Below are positions 48,068 to 56,842 of a stretch of DNA of 64,000 nt, in pieces. Each line of letters begins with the position of its first letter. Position 1 is the first letter of the stretch. The stretch is from Streptomyces beigongshangae (GTDB taxonomy: Bacteria; Actinomycetota; Actinomycetes; Streptomycetales; Streptomycetaceae): assembly GCF_019710745.1 (NCBI RefSeq), contig NZ_JAHKJW010000004.1:124001-188000 (forward strand). The letters are read 5' to 3'. Under the pieces are notes generated by a model. It was not told the origin of the DNA. It ran no database searches and worked only from the letters and a program-made list of their open reading frames with translations. The translations under genes were made by a program, and so were the position numbers.

Positions 48068-48595
48068 TCAGTCGAAGAGGGCAACGAGTCCATTCACCCA
48101 GATCGCGAGGAACGCAAGAGCCACCACCAGGCAACCGACGCCCGCCAGCACACCGCCGACCGTCCACGGTCCGGAGGGCGCCTCGTAGTCCCCTTCCAGG
48201 CCGTCCTGGTAGGAGGCGGGATCGTCCCAGTCCACGGGATGCCCCAGTTCCTCGGCGCAGCCGGTCCTCACCGCGACCAGTTGCCCCTCCGCGAAGGCGG
48301 TGGCGGCCTTCGTCTCAGGGCCCTGCCAGGCAAGGGCCTTCATCCGCCGCCCGGGAGACCCGTACCGCGCCTCGAAGGCGGCAGTCTCGTCGGCGTTCCG
48401 GTCCTCTTCGAGAAACATCCAGCGTCCAGCCTCGGCGGCGTCACCGTAGAGCCGGTACACCTCGGCCAGACGACGGCGGAGCACCGGATCGTGCGGGAAG
48501 GACGAGATGAGACCGCGCAAACGCTGGCGCGCGACGGGAACCCGGCCGGCGGCCAGGTCTGCGTCGATTCGGGCAAGGGTCTCTCTCCGGGGCAT
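48068..48595 (-). CDS. DUF6584-type protein with C-terminal TM helix
   Basis: 175 residues: a TPR-like helical half (LARIDADLAAGRVPVARQRLRGLISSFPHDPVLRRRLAEVYRLYGDAAEAGRWMFL) then an acidic linker and one C-terminal TM helix (about 147-170). It matches the DUF6584 family; function unknown. It is the only intact gene in the 1.5-kb inserted segment. Confidence 0.75.
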   Translation of the reverse strand: MPRRETLARIDADLAAGRVPVARQRLRGLISSFPHDPVLRRRLAEVYRLYGDAAEAGRWMFLEEDRNADETAAFEARYGSPGRRMKALAWQGPETKAATAFAEGQLVAVRTGCAEELGHPVDWDDPASYQDGLEGDYEAPSGPWTVGGVLAGVGCLVVALAFLAIWVNGLVALFD

Positions 48596-48728
48596 GAACG
48601 CATGATCGGCTACCGCGCTGACCTACGTCGACCTGGTTTTGTCGCTCAGCACTCGCTCGCCCTCAACGGCATCGGCTGAGCCTTTCCGAGACGGGGCACC
48701 GCCAGTTGCGGGACAGGTCTTAGGCACG

Positions 48729-48797
48729 TGTGGAAGAAGGCTGAACCGATGGCTGGATCAATTTCCCGTGGAGTGTTCTGCCGCCCGTGCACAGGTC
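48729..48797 (+). pseudogene. Duplicated 3' end of the phosphoribosyltransferase gene
   Basis: The 69 bp align with the true 3' end at about 47180-47246: GTGTGGAAG, a 17-18-nt variable middle, then TGGATCAATTTCCC against TGGATTAATTTCCC, and GCCGCCCGT followed by AGG. One base fewer breaks the frame. In the proper frame it would read WINFPWSVLPPVH. It marks the right boundary of the inserted segment; the 263-bp stretch around it holds no gene. Confidence 0.65.
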
Positions 48798-48858
48798 GGC
48801 CTCGGCGCCGACACCGGCGCCGACGACACGGTGCACGGGTGTTCTCGTGCCGGGTCCC

Positions 48859-49734
48859 TCAGATCCCCTCCCTTTCCACCGGTATCCACAACTGTGCGTC
48901 CGCCTGTGCGGCGTCCGGGGAGAGGCGGACGCTCAGGATCTCGGGGCCCGGGCGGCTCCGGTACGGGTTGGACGGGAACCACTGGGTGAACACGTCCCTC
49001 CACAGGTGCTGGAGAGCCTGTGGGAAGGGGCCCGAGTTGTCGAAGACCGCCCAGGTTCCCGCCGGGACGGCCAACTCGTCCAGGTCCTCCGGCGTGGCCG
49101 CCCCCGTCACCACGCCGTGGTAGTAGTCGAGTTCGGTTCCCTCCGCCCGGCTCGGGTCGAGGTTGTCGCTCACCCCCACGATCCCCTTCGGCTCCTGGTC
49201 GGAGAGCGCTTCGACGCGCCGCAGCGTCTCCTGGTCGATGCCCCGGATGAACCGCGCGATCTCCGGGTTCACCCCCTCGTGGACGAGGGGGACACGGACC
49301 TTCCTGCCCACCACACGGAACTGTTCCTTCTCCACGATCCGGTATCGCATGCTGCTGTTCCCTTCGACGACGAGACGGAAGGACAGCCGGGGCTGCGAGT
49401 TCAGGGCGGCCCCGGTCCGCCGGGCCTCGCCCGGTCCCACACCGTGCACGGCGCGGAACGCCCGCGCGAATGCCTCTCCCGAGCCGTAGCCGTACCGCAC
49501 CGCGATCTCCAGCAGCGTCCGCCGGCCTGCGAGTACCTCGGCGCCCGCGACGGTGAGCCGTCTGCGGCGGATGTACTCGGACAGCGGGAGTCCCGCCAGG
49601 GCGGAGAACATCCGCCGGAAGTGGTACTCCGACGTCATCGCGATCCGCGCCAGCCCGGCCACCTCGATCGGCTGGTCGAGACGCGACTCGATGTGCTCCA
49701 GGGCCTCGTTCAGTCGCTCCAGCATCTCGGCCAC
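48859..49734 (-). CDS. AraC family regulator with GyrI-like effector domain
   Basis: 291 residues. N-terminal AraC-type double helix-turn-helix (about 5-105: IEVAGLARIAMTSEYHFRRMFSALAGLPLSEYIRRRRL; EIAVRYGYGSGEAFARAFRAVHGVGPGEAR), then a GyrI-like (effector/SOUL-type) domain (about 130-291: YRIVEKEQFRVVGRKVRVPL; FTQWFPSNPYRSRPGPEIL). It resembles Rob/BmrR-style multidrug sensors. Start ATG 49734, with AGGAAG near. Confidence 0.88.
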   Translation of the reverse strand: MAEMLERLNEALEHIESRLDQPIEVAGLARIAMTSEYHFRRMFSALAGLPLSEYIRRRRLTVAGAEVLAGRRTLLEIAVRYGYGSGEAFARAFRAVHGVGPGEARRTGAALNSQPRLSFRLVVEGNSSMRYRIVEKEQFRVVGRKVRVPLVHEGVNPEIARFIRGIDQETLRRVEALSDQEPKGIVGVSDNLDPSRAEGTELDYYHGVVTGAATPEDLDELAVPAGTWAVFDNSGPFPQALQHLWRDVFTQWFPSNPYRSRPGPEILSVRLSPDAAQADAQLWIPVEREGI

Positions 49735-49817
49735 CCCGGTCTCCTTCCTGTGTGCCCACCACGTTAGGAAGGCCGCACCCCGCCGGACCCGACATCCCGT
49801 GCCCGGTTCGGTCGGGT

Positions 49818-49876
49818 GGAGAAGAGAGAAAAGAGAGAGAAGGGAGGGGAGGGGAGGGGAAGGGAGAGGAGAGGGA
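49818..49876 (+). repeat. 59-nt uninterrupted purine tract with G-runs
   Basis: Only A and G over 59 nt, with GGGA-type units; G-runs at 49842-49864 (three to four Gs, five runs with one-base A spacers) could form an intermolecular or intramolecular G-quadruplex, or a triplex. It lies between the AraC-type and Yip1 genes. Confidence 0.8.
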
Positions 49877-49911
49877 CCGGGCTCCGCCGGTCCCTGGAAC
49901 GTGGTCCGCCG

Positions 49912-50841
49912 CTAGAACGTGCCCAGCTTGATGATCGACAGCAGGGCGGCCAGCTGGATCGCCGATGCTCCCAGAGCCTTGGGCCACGGCAGGTCGTGCG
50001 ACTTGCCGACCATGAGCGTGAACAGCGCGCCGGCCGCCACCCAGGTCAGCCAGCCGAGGATCCGCACGAACGGCGCGTCGCCGCTCGCGAACATGGCGAC
50101 GACCAGGCGCGGCGCGTCCGTGAGCGACATGATCAGCATGGAGAGGCCGACCGTGGGCTGCCAGGCGCCGTTGCCGCCCAGCTGGCGGGCGAGGGTGTGG
50201 GTGACGACGCCCAGGATGAAGGCGCTCAGCACGATCGCGACCGCCGTCGTCAGGACGATGGGGACCGCGTTGGAGAGCGTCGCGTTGATGGCGTCCGCGC
50301 GGGCGCCGTCGAAGCCGAAGACGGCCAGCAGGCCGTAGAGGAACGTCACGATGAGGGCCGGACGCCACATCGTGTAGTCGCGCATCCGCAGGAAGGTCTG
50401 GTTCGGGCGCATGACGACGCCGCTCAGCAGTTCCTTCCAGTGCAGCGGCGGGCCGGCCGGGGGCTCAGGGGTGTTGCCCGCGCGGTAGGTCTCGCCCTGG
50501 CTGTAGGGGTCCTCGCCGATGGAGAACGCCGTGGTGTGCCCCGGCTGGTTGGCGGCGTACGGGTCCGGGTTCCGGGGGTGGTGGCCCTGGTGGCCGTGGT
50601 CGCCGAAGTACTCCGGCTCACCGTGTCCGTTCCCCTGGGGCCGCCCTTGGGGCCACTGCTGCGGGCTGTTGCCGCCGCCACCGTACGGGGGCTGCTGCGG
50701 GTGGGCCCCGGGCGCGGGAGGGTAGCCGTACGACGGGCCGCCCTGTGGGGCCTGCTGTCCGTACGGCTGCTGCCGCTGTCGTTGGGGAGGCGCCTGCTGC
50801 GTGCGGTTGTCCCGGCCGCGTCCGATCCTGAATCCAGCCAC
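49912..50841 (-). CDS. Yip1 family membrane protein
   Basis: 309 residues. The Gln/Pro/Gly-rich cytoplasmic N-terminus (about 1-120: QQAPPQRQRQQPYGQQAPQ) is followed by WKELLSGVVMRPNQTFLRMRD and five TM segments (about 160-305), the Yip1-domain plan. Role unknown. GTG 50841 (AGFRIGRGRDNRT) is favoured: TACGTT 7 nt before it suggests a leaderless start; the ATG at 50922 has no spacer to its purine tract. Confidence 0.8.
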   Translation of the reverse strand: MAGFRIGRGRDNRTQQAPPQRQRQQPYGQQAPQGGPSYGYPPAPGAHPQQPPYGGGGNSPQQWPQGRPQGNGHGEPEYFGDHGHQGHHPRNPDPYAANQPGHTTAFSIGEDPYSQGETYRAGNTPEPPAGPPLHWKELLSGVVMRPNQTFLRMRDYTMWRPALIVTFLYGLLAVFGFDGARADAINATLSNAVPIVLTTAVAIVLSAFILGVVTHTLARQLGGNGAWQPTVGLSMLIMSLTDAPRLVVAMFASGDAPFVRILGWLTWVAAGALFTLMVGKSHDLPWPKALGASAIQLAALLSIIKLGTF

Positions 50842-50929
50842 GTCATCGAACGTACCCGCTCCAGCGGAGTCACGGGCCGGGCCCGGGGCATCGGGCCCGG
50901 CTTTGCGGCCGACCTGTGACATCCCCTAA

Positions 50930-50941
50930 GGGGCCGGCCCC
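50930..50941 (-). terminator. Palindrome GGGGCCGGCCCC after FG-GAP gene
   Basis: 12-bp palindrome 8 bp after the FG-GAP stop (minus strand), upstream of the Yip1 gene. Short stem; probable terminator. Confidence 0.45.
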
Positions 50942-50948
50942 GCGTTTC

Positions 50949-52421
50949 CTAATGGCTGCTCAGGGTCGTGCCGTAGGTGAGTGCGCTCTTCGGGTCGGGC
51001 AGGCCCAGTCCGGCGGGGGTGAGGGCGCGGGAGCCGTCGGGCCTCGCGTGCGGGAAGGCCCACACGCCGCCGGACCTCTCGTTCTCGCCGGGGGAGCCGA
51101 CCGCCAGGTCCGGCGCGCCGTCGTGGTCGTGGTCGCCGGCCGCGACGGCGGCGCCGAAGGCGTCCCCCGCCTCCGCGGCGCCCGGGACCCGCGGGGTGCC
51201 CTGGTTGTACACGACGGAGTGACCCTCGCCGAACGCGTCGACCAGGCCGTGCTCCGTGCCGAACAGCAGGGTCGCCGAGCCCGCGCCCGCCCGGGTGCCG
51301 ATCGCCTCGCCGGGGGCGCCCGCGACGAGGTCGTCGCGGCCGTCGCCGTTCAGGTCCGCGACGGCGAGGGAGGCGCCGAAGCGGTCGCCGGACTCGGCGC
51401 GGCCCGGTACGCCGACCGTGTCCTGGTTGAGGGTCTGCCTGCGGAATCCGAAGGAGCCGTCCGCACCGGCGCCGTAGTGGATGTGCAGGCCGCCGCCGTA
51501 CGCGTACTCCTGCGGACCGCACGGGTCGTCGATGTTCTCGTCGGCGATCTCCCGGCACTCGCCGAGCACGAGGTCGTCGTGGCCGTCGCCGTCGAAGTCG
51601 CCGGCGGCGAGGGCGGAGACCCCGGCGTTGTCGGTGTTCCACACGTTGGCCAGGGCCTGCTCCGCCGTCTCCCACGCCCAGATCCGTACGTGCGACTGGG
51701 TGAAGGGGTCGTTCGTCCAGTACCCCACCGCCAGGTCCGCCGCGCCGTCGCCGGTGAAGTCGCCGGTGGTGAGGACCGGGGCGCGGCCGCCCATGGGGGC
51801 GGTGACGACGGTGGCGGCGAGGCCGTCGGCGGTGCGCAGGACGACCTTGTCCCGGCCGCCCGTCACGATGTCCCTGCTGCCGTCGCCGGTCAGGTCGGCG
51901 GCGGCGACCGACAGCCCGTACGCCGCCGAGGCCGCGGGGCCGGTGACGACGTTGGAGCCGGGACCCGGACCGCCCTTCGCGCCGCCCACGACGCTGACCA
52001 GGCCCGCGTCCGTGCCGCGGCCGGTGACGTCCTCGCCGGGGACGCCGACGAGGAGTTCCGCGATGCCGTCGCCGTTGAGGTCCTCCAGGACCGCGGAGGC
52101 GCCGAAGCGGTCGCCCGCCTCCGGGGTGCCGGGCAGCTCCGGGGTGGACTGGGTGATCCGGATGCCGCCGTGGGAGCCGAGCCCCTTCGGGCCGCCCCAC
52201 AGGAGGTTGACGTACCCGGCTCTCGCCTTGCCGCCGACGGCGGCGTCCGGTACCCCGACGGCCAGGTCGGCGTGGCCGTCACCGTTGAAGTCGCTGGTGG
52301 AGGGGGAGGGTTCGGCCGCGGTCACGGCCGCGGCCGCCGACGTGGGGGCGAGGGGCAGGGCCATGGCCGCCGCGGCGGCGACGGCGGTGGCGAGGGCGGC
52401 GGCGTACGTCCGTATGCGCAC
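50949..52421 (-). CDS. Secreted FG-GAP repeat (integrin-alpha-like) protein
   Basis: 490 residues. Signal peptide (VRIRTYAAALATAVAAAAA, cleavage near SAAAAV), then seven FG-GAP blades each with a calcium loop DxNxDGxxD: DFNGDGHAD, DLNGDGIAE, DLTGDGSRD, DFTGDGAAD, DFDGDGHDD, DLNGDGRDD and DHDHDGAPD. A seven-bladed propeller, probably a surface or matrix adhesion or binding protein. GTG 52421 with GGAG 6 nt upstream. Confidence 0.88.
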   Translation of the reverse strand: MRIRTYAAALATAVAAAAAMALPLAPTSAAAAVTAAEPSPSTSDFNGDGHADLAVGVPDAAVGGKARAGYVNLLWGGPKGLGSHGGIRITQSTPELPGTPEAGDRFGASAVLEDLNGDGIAELLVGVPGEDVTGRGTDAGLVSVVGGAKGGPGPGSNVVTGPAASAAYGLSVAAADLTGDGSRDIVTGGRDKVVLRTADGLAATVVTAPMGGRAPVLTTGDFTGDGAADLAVGYWTNDPFTQSHVRIWAWETAEQALANVWNTDNAGVSALAAGDFDGDGHDDLVLGECREIADENIDDPCGPQEYAYGGGLHIHYGAGADGSFGFRRQTLNQDTVGVPGRAESGDRFGASLAVADLNGDGRDDLVAGAPGEAIGTRAGAGSATLLFGTEHGLVDAFGEGHSVVYNQGTPRVPGAAEAGDAFGAAVAAGDHDHDGAPDLAVGSPGENERSGGVWAFPHARPDGSRALTPAGLGLPDPKSALTYGTTLSSH

Positions 52422-52536
52422 GGGGGCTCCAGGAGGCTTTGAGGGTGCGGACATCACTCCGAACAAGGGGTCGCACGGGGTGGTTCGGGGTGGTTCTGTT
52501 CGGTTCACCTGTGTGACACCCGGAGTACGCGCGGGG

Positions 52537-52776
52537 TTGTGCGCCGTGCCGTTCGATGTGGACGGCTTCACGCAGATCGGTACCCTCATGCTCCTGGCGG
52601 GCGGCCCTGTGCCTCAGTTGGACACCGTCATGCTGGACTCTCTTCACGCCGGGACGTTCATGGATGCGGAGGCGCAGTTGCGCCTGTACCGCCGGGTGAT
52701 GCACTCCGTGCAGAGCGCTGCGCTGGGGCTCGTAGAGTCGAGGGACTTCATTCACCGGCTCGCGCAGCACGTTTGA
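52537..52776 (+). pseudogene. DUF5753 C-terminal remnant (WhiJ-type regulator)
   Basis: The frame reads CAVPFDVDGFTQIGTLMLLA, GGPVPQLDTVMLDSLHAGTF and MDAEAQLRLYRRVMHSVQSA, ending FIHRLAQHV and a stop. This is the C-terminal quarter of a DUF5753 domain, which normally follows an XRE helix-turn-helix of about 280 residues. The N-terminal part and HTH are absent; the divergent FG-GAP gene lies where they should be. Confidence 0.66.
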
Positions 52777-52787
52777 GGAGACCTGCA

Positions 52788-52976
52788 ATGACACCCGTCG
52801 TCCCATGGCAGAAGTCGTCGTTCTCCCAAGGGGAGGACGCGCCCAACTGCATGGAGGTCGCCGTCCGAAAGGACATCGGCAGCATCCTGCTGCGCGAGAG
52901 CGACGAGCCCGGCACCGTGCTGGAGGCCACCGGTGCCGGGCTCGCCGCCCTCATACGTCATCTCCGTCTGCCCTGA
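52788..52976 (+). CDS. DUF397 protein (BldB/WhiJ-partner type)
   Basis: 62 residues, a single DUF397 domain: WQKSSFSQGEDAPNCMEVAV, ILLRESDEPGTVLEATGAGL, AALIRHLR. DUF397 proteins are partners of DUF5753 regulators in Streptomyces, sometimes described as toxin-antitoxin-like pairs. Here the partner is truncated, so this gene is an orphan. GAGGAG precedes the ATG. Confidence 0.85.
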   Translation: MTPVVPWQKSSFSQGEDAPNCMEVAVRKDIGSILLRESDEPGTVLEATGAGLAALIRHLRLP

Positions 52977-53110
52977 GGAAGGGGCGGGGGTGACGGGTCG
53001 GTCGGCGAAGTCGGCGCCGGGGAACGGGGTGCCCGAGGCGGAGAGCCGACCGTGGACAGGGAGCCGTCCGCGGCGGGGCGCAGGGCGTGGACGGCGCCGT
53101 CGTGGCCGTC

Positions 53111-54433
53111 TCAGTCCTCCGCGCTCAGGAACGCGGAGGTGGAGAAGGTGAGTGCGGGCTCCCGGGCGACCAGGCCCTTCTTCGCGCCCGGGTGGACGGC
53201 GACGGTGTCCTCGGTGTCGCCGCGGTGGCTGCGTACCACCAGGTCCGCCCGTCCGTCGCCGTCGAAGTCGGCCACCGCCACCACCCGGGTGGTTCCGCGG
53301 GCGGGTGGTTGCACGGTCACCGTCCCGGTCGCGGACAGTCCGTCCGTATGCCCCTTGAGGAGCCTCAGCCGCGAGCCGCTGGAGACGAGTTCGCTCATCC
53401 CGTCGCCGTCGAAGTCCCCGGAGTCCAGGACCGTACCGGCGACGTCGAGTGCGGCGCGCCGGGTGCCGGGCACGTCGTACCGCAGCGCCGTGCCGCGCAT
53501 CGTGCCGATCGCCGCGTCGAGCGCCCTGCCCTCGTCGAACCGGCCGAAGGCCACGTCGACACCGTCCGGGAGGGCGACCGCGGTTCCGGCGGGGCCGGCC
53601 GGTCCGCCCGGGACGAGGGAGGAGCCGGAGGCGCCGGGCCCCTCGGAGTCCCGTACGAGCAGGTCGTCGTACCCGTCGCCGTCGACGTCCACGGCGGGGG
53701 GAGTGGGGACGTTGCCCGGCGAGGCGAGCGGGGCACCGGCCGCCTTCGGGGCTCCTTTTCGGGTGAAGGGGCCGCGCAGGTAGCTGAGTTGGCCGTCGGA
53801 GGCGTGTACGACCAGGTCGTCGGCCTCGTCGCCGTTGAAGTCGCCGCACACCGGCTGGTCCGGCCAGTCGTTGCCGAAACGTGCCTGCGGGGGGATCGCC
53901 AGCTTGACCGCCTTGCCGGTGAGCCCCCGGGACGAGCCGAAGAGGATCTGCAGCGGCACCGGCGGCCGGCCCTGCCCGTCGTACGGCGGATCGGTCGAGA
54001 CGACGAGGTCGGTGAAGCCGTCCCCGTCCAGGTCGCAGCTCGTCTCCGCGTCGAAGACGGCGGGGAGTTCGCCCTCGGTGGGGGCGGCGTGCCGGGCGGT
54101 GCTCAGCAGCTGCCGGGCGCCGGGGACGAGTCCGCGGTCAGAGCCGTACACGATGCCGATACCGGCGTCGTCCCCGTGGTCGTCGCGCTTCACGAGGTCG
54201 TTGAGTACGAGGTCGCGGTGGCCGTCGCCGTTGAAGTCGCTGTCGACCTCGCTGCCCCGGCCCGACGGTACGGGGAGGCGGGCGGGGGCCTTGGCGGCCG
54301 TGACGGGCTTGCGCCGTGCGGTGTCGGCGCCGCCCCCGTCCCCGCCGCCCGGTCCGCCGCAGCCGGCGAGCAGCACGGCGCAGCCGGCCACGGCGCCCGC
54401 CAGCCGTATCCCGCTCTTCCCCATGGTCCCCAT
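53111..54433 (-). CDS. FG-GAP repeat lipoprotein
   Basis: 440 residues. Lipoprotein signal with lipobox LLAGC after LAGAVAGCAVLLAGC. Then FG-GAP blades with Ca loops: DFNGDGHRD, DLDGDGFTD, DFNGDEADD, DVDGDGYDD, DFDGDGMSE and DFDGDGRAD (six recognisable). Membrane-anchored surface propeller. ATG 54433 and 54424 are both possible; no clear ribosome site. Confidence 0.82.
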   Translation of the reverse strand: MGTMGKSGIRLAGAVAGCAVLLAGCGGPGGGDGGGADTARRKPVTAAKAPARLPVPSGRGSEVDSDFNGDGHRDLVLNDLVKRDDHGDDAGIGIVYGSDRGLVPGARQLLSTARHAAPTEGELPAVFDAETSCDLDGDGFTDLVVSTDPPYDGQGRPPVPLQILFGSSRGLTGKAVKLAIPPQARFGNDWPDQPVCGDFNGDEADDLVVHASDGQLSYLRGPFTRKGAPKAAGAPLASPGNVPTPPAVDVDGDGYDDLLVRDSEGPGASGSSLVPGGPAGPAGTAVALPDGVDVAFGRFDEGRALDAAIGTMRGTALRYDVPGTRRAALDVAGTVLDSGDFDGDGMSELVSSGSRLRLLKGHTDGLSATGTVTVQPPARGTTRVVAVADFDGDGRADLVVRSHRGDTEDTVAVHPGAKKGLVAREPALTFSTSAFLSAED

Positions 54434-54578
54434 GGCCACGTCAACCCCGACCGCATCGTGAGACAACAACCTGCACATGATGCGCCGGGAAGAGGTCATA
54501 AGTCATCAGAGGTGGCCGTCTTGTGTCCGTCGGGACGTTCGCGGGTGGGGCGGCGCCCCCGCCGGTGCGCCGCCCCCG

Positions 54579-56288
54579 TCACGAGGTGTTGCTGTTCGAA
54601 CGGCCGAAGAACTCGATCTCCGCGATGGCCACCTGCTTCTTGGCGTCGGCGGCGTAGGCCGAGCGCAGGACGAACCGCACCGCGACGACCTCTCCCACCC
54701 GGAACTTGCGGCGCTGGCCACCCGCGCTCTGGTCGAGGTTGATGGTCCGGGTGCTCTTCTTCCCGTCGGCGCCGGTGATCTGCGCCTCGATGCGGTGCGG
54801 GAGGGCCGACTTCTGGAGCTGGTCCACCTTGGTCGAGGTGCCGGAGGTGATGATCAGGTCCAGCAGGCGGGTCGGCCGGTCGAAGCGGGCCTCCACCCAC
54901 TCGCCCTCACCGGCCTGCGAGATCCCCGGGCCCCACCAGGTGTTGCTGAGCTTGTCGAAGGCGAGCTGCGCGCTGTGGCCGGGGTAGGAGCGGGACGCCC
55001 TGACGCTGGTCGGGCCGACCGGTGCGCGCTTGGCGAAGTGGTCGCGGGTCGCATCGACGCCGTCGTCGACGTGGACGACGAGGGTGATGATCAGGCCCAG
55101 TACGACGGCGCCGACGATCCAGTTCATGAGGCGTCCGAAGCCGCGGCGCAGGCGGGGGCGGTCGCCCGCCCACGGGGTCTCCCTGCTGCGGAGGTCGAGC
55201 AGGCGGCGCCACCAGGTCTGCCGCTCGGGCGGGCGCGGGCCGCCCTCCATCGGCATGGCGCAGCGCCCGCAGAAGTGGCGGTCGGGGCGGTTGGGGGTGG
55301 CGCACCAGGGGCACGGCGGGCCGTTCTCCGGGCCGGACACGGGGCCCGGGGCGCGGACCTGGGGGCGGTCGGCGACCGGGCGGCCCGGGAGGACGGGGGC
55401 GACGGCGGGCGCGGCGGCGGTCCGGGGCCGGGGGTCGTCCACGGGGATGAGGAGGGACCTGGCGCGGTCGCCGGCGGTGTCGCCCGTGGCATCGCCGGTG
55501 GGGTCACCGGTGGTGCCGGCGGCGGGGGAACGCGGGACGCCGCGGCCGAGGCTCGCGTTCGGGGCGGTGTCGGCGTCGGGCGGGTAGGGGCCGTCCGTGT
55601 CACCGGCCGTGCCGCCGTGGCCGGTGTCGGGCGTACCGCCGTGCGGGGCTCCGGGGGAGAGGGCGGAGAAGACGTCGGCGGACGGGGAGGTGCCTGCCGC
55701 CGCGGCCGTCGCGTCCCGCCGCCCGGGTGCGGCCGTGCCCGCCCCGGACGCGGCCGTGTCCGGGGACGCGGACGACGGGGTGCTGCCGAAGCCCGCGGGC
55801 TCGGGGTACGCCAGCGGGTCCGCGGCCTGTGGCTGTGCCTGTGCTTGTGGCTGTGCCTGTGCTTGTCCTTGTGCCTGTGGCTGGGCGGACGGGGTGTCCG
55901 GCTGCCGAGTTCCTCCGGAAGCGTGGCCGGAGCCGCCCCCGGCACCGGCACCGGCCCCGGCGCCCCCGGTGTCGGCGGAGCGGCCGACCGCCCCACCCGT
56001 CGTGGCCGCCGTGGCCGCCGCCGCGGAGGCGTCCCGGTCCGCGCGGCCCGTACCCGTACCACCGGCGGCGGCCCCTGCCGGCACCGGAGCCGCGGACTCG
56101 GGGGCCGGATCCGCCGACGCGGGGGCCGCGGGGGCCGCGGGGGCCGCGGGGGACCGGTCCGTGTTCCCGGACCAGCCGAGTACCGCCCCGCAGGAGTCGC
56201 AGAAGGACTGGCCGGGCTCCGCGCGGGTGCCGCACTCGGCACAGCTGCGCGCCGGCTCCCGTCCCGTGCCGGAGGTCTGGCTGGTCAT
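54579..56288 (-). CDS. Zinc-ribbon, Pro/Ala-rich, single-TM protein with discoidin-like domain (CIS-linked)
   Basis: 569 residues. N-terminal zinc ribbon CAECGTRAEPGQSFCDSCG (15-33), a 270-residue Ala/Gly/Gln-rich linker, a second ribbon CPWCATPNRPDRHFCGRC near 330-350, one TM helix at about 398-418 and an external F5/8 type C (discoidin/NADase-type glycan-binding) domain at about 435-569 (YPGHSAQLAFDKLSNTWWGPG). Last gene of the contractile-injection operon, coupled by ATGA. It could anchor the particle at the membrane or bind glycan; function inferred only. Confidence 0.76.
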   Translation of the reverse strand: MTSQTSGTGREPARSCAECGTRAEPGQSFCDSCGAVLGWSGNTDRSPAAPAAPAAPASADPAPESAAPVPAGAAAGGTGTGRADRDASAAAATAATTGGAVGRSADTGGAGAGAGAGGGSGHASGGTRQPDTPSAQPQAQGQAQAQPQAQAQPQAADPLAYPEPAGFGSTPSSASPDTAASGAGTAAPGRRDATAAAAGTSPSADVFSALSPGAPHGGTPDTGHGGTAGDTDGPYPPDADTAPNASLGRGVPRSPAAGTTGDPTGDATGDTAGDRARSLLIPVDDPRPRTAAAPAVAPVLPGRPVADRPQVRAPGPVSGPENGPPCPWCATPNRPDRHFCGRCAMPMEGGPRPPERQTWWRRLLDLRSRETPWAGDRPRLRRGFGRLMNWIVGAVVLGLIITLVVHVDDGVDATRDHFAKRAPVGPTSVRASRSYPGHSAQLAFDKLSNTWWGPGISQAGEGEWVEARFDRPTRLLDLIITSGTSTKVDQLQKSALPHRIEAQITGADGKKSTRTINLDQSAGGQRRKFRVGEVVAVRFVLRSAYAADAKKQVAIAEIEFFGRSNSNTS

Positions 56289-56842
56289 CTCTCGGGGGTC
56301 CTTTCGGCGGCGGTCACCTGGACCGTGTAGGGCATGTGGGCGGGCCGGGCCGCCGCCACGAGGCTGTCGAGGCGGTGTTCGTCCGCGGGGGTCGGGTCGG
56401 GCAGGCGCAGGGCGACGTGCAGGCGCGGGCGGCGGTCGCCGGGCACCGGGCCGAGCGGCCGGGCGTCCCAGGCGGCGCCGCCGCTCTCGGTGATCTCCGG
56501 GGCCACGCCGAAGACCAGGCGCACCGCCTCGGACAGGCCGCGGCCGGTGCCCCGTACCCGGTGCAGGAACGCGGCGGCGGCGACGGCGGCGCGCAGCCGC
56601 TCCTCGGGCTCGCTGCCGTCGGTCTCGGCGCCGACCCAGCCGGCCAGCCACCGGGTGAAGTCCACCGGTGCGAGGCCGGGCGTGAAGTAGGAGTCCAGGT
56701 TGTCGAGGACCGCCAGGATCGGCGCGAGCACGTCGTCGAGCCCGCCGACGAACCGCTGGGCCAGGTCGTCGTCGGCGAACACGGCGGGCAGCGCCCTCCC
56801 GATGGGCGAGGAGGACCCCAGCCCGTCGATCGAGCCCCTCAC
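56285..56842 (-). CDS. Phage tail protein I-like baseplate component (eCIS)
   Basis: 185 residues. ALPAVFADDDLAQRFVGGLDDVLAPILAVLDNLDSYFTP and FTRWLAGWVG match the tail-I-like (Afp12/Cis12-type) baseplate family. GTG start overlapping the previous stop (GTGA); ATGA at the end. Confidence 0.82.
   Translation of the reverse strand: MRGSIDGLGSSSPIGRALPAVFADDDLAQRFVGGLDDVLAPILAVLDNLDSYFTPGLAPVDFTRWLAGWVGAETDGSEPEERLRAAVAAAAFLHRVRGTGRGLSEAVRLVFGVAPEITESGGAAWDARPLGPVPGDRRPRLHVALRLPDPTPADEHRLDSLVAAARPAHMPYTVQVTAAERTPER

Noticed and set aside
56289..56651. N-terminal extension of the zinc-ribbon/discoidin gene
   Set aside because: It would overlap the tail-I gene completely; the ATG at 56288 is coupled by ATGA and begins directly before the zinc ribbon.
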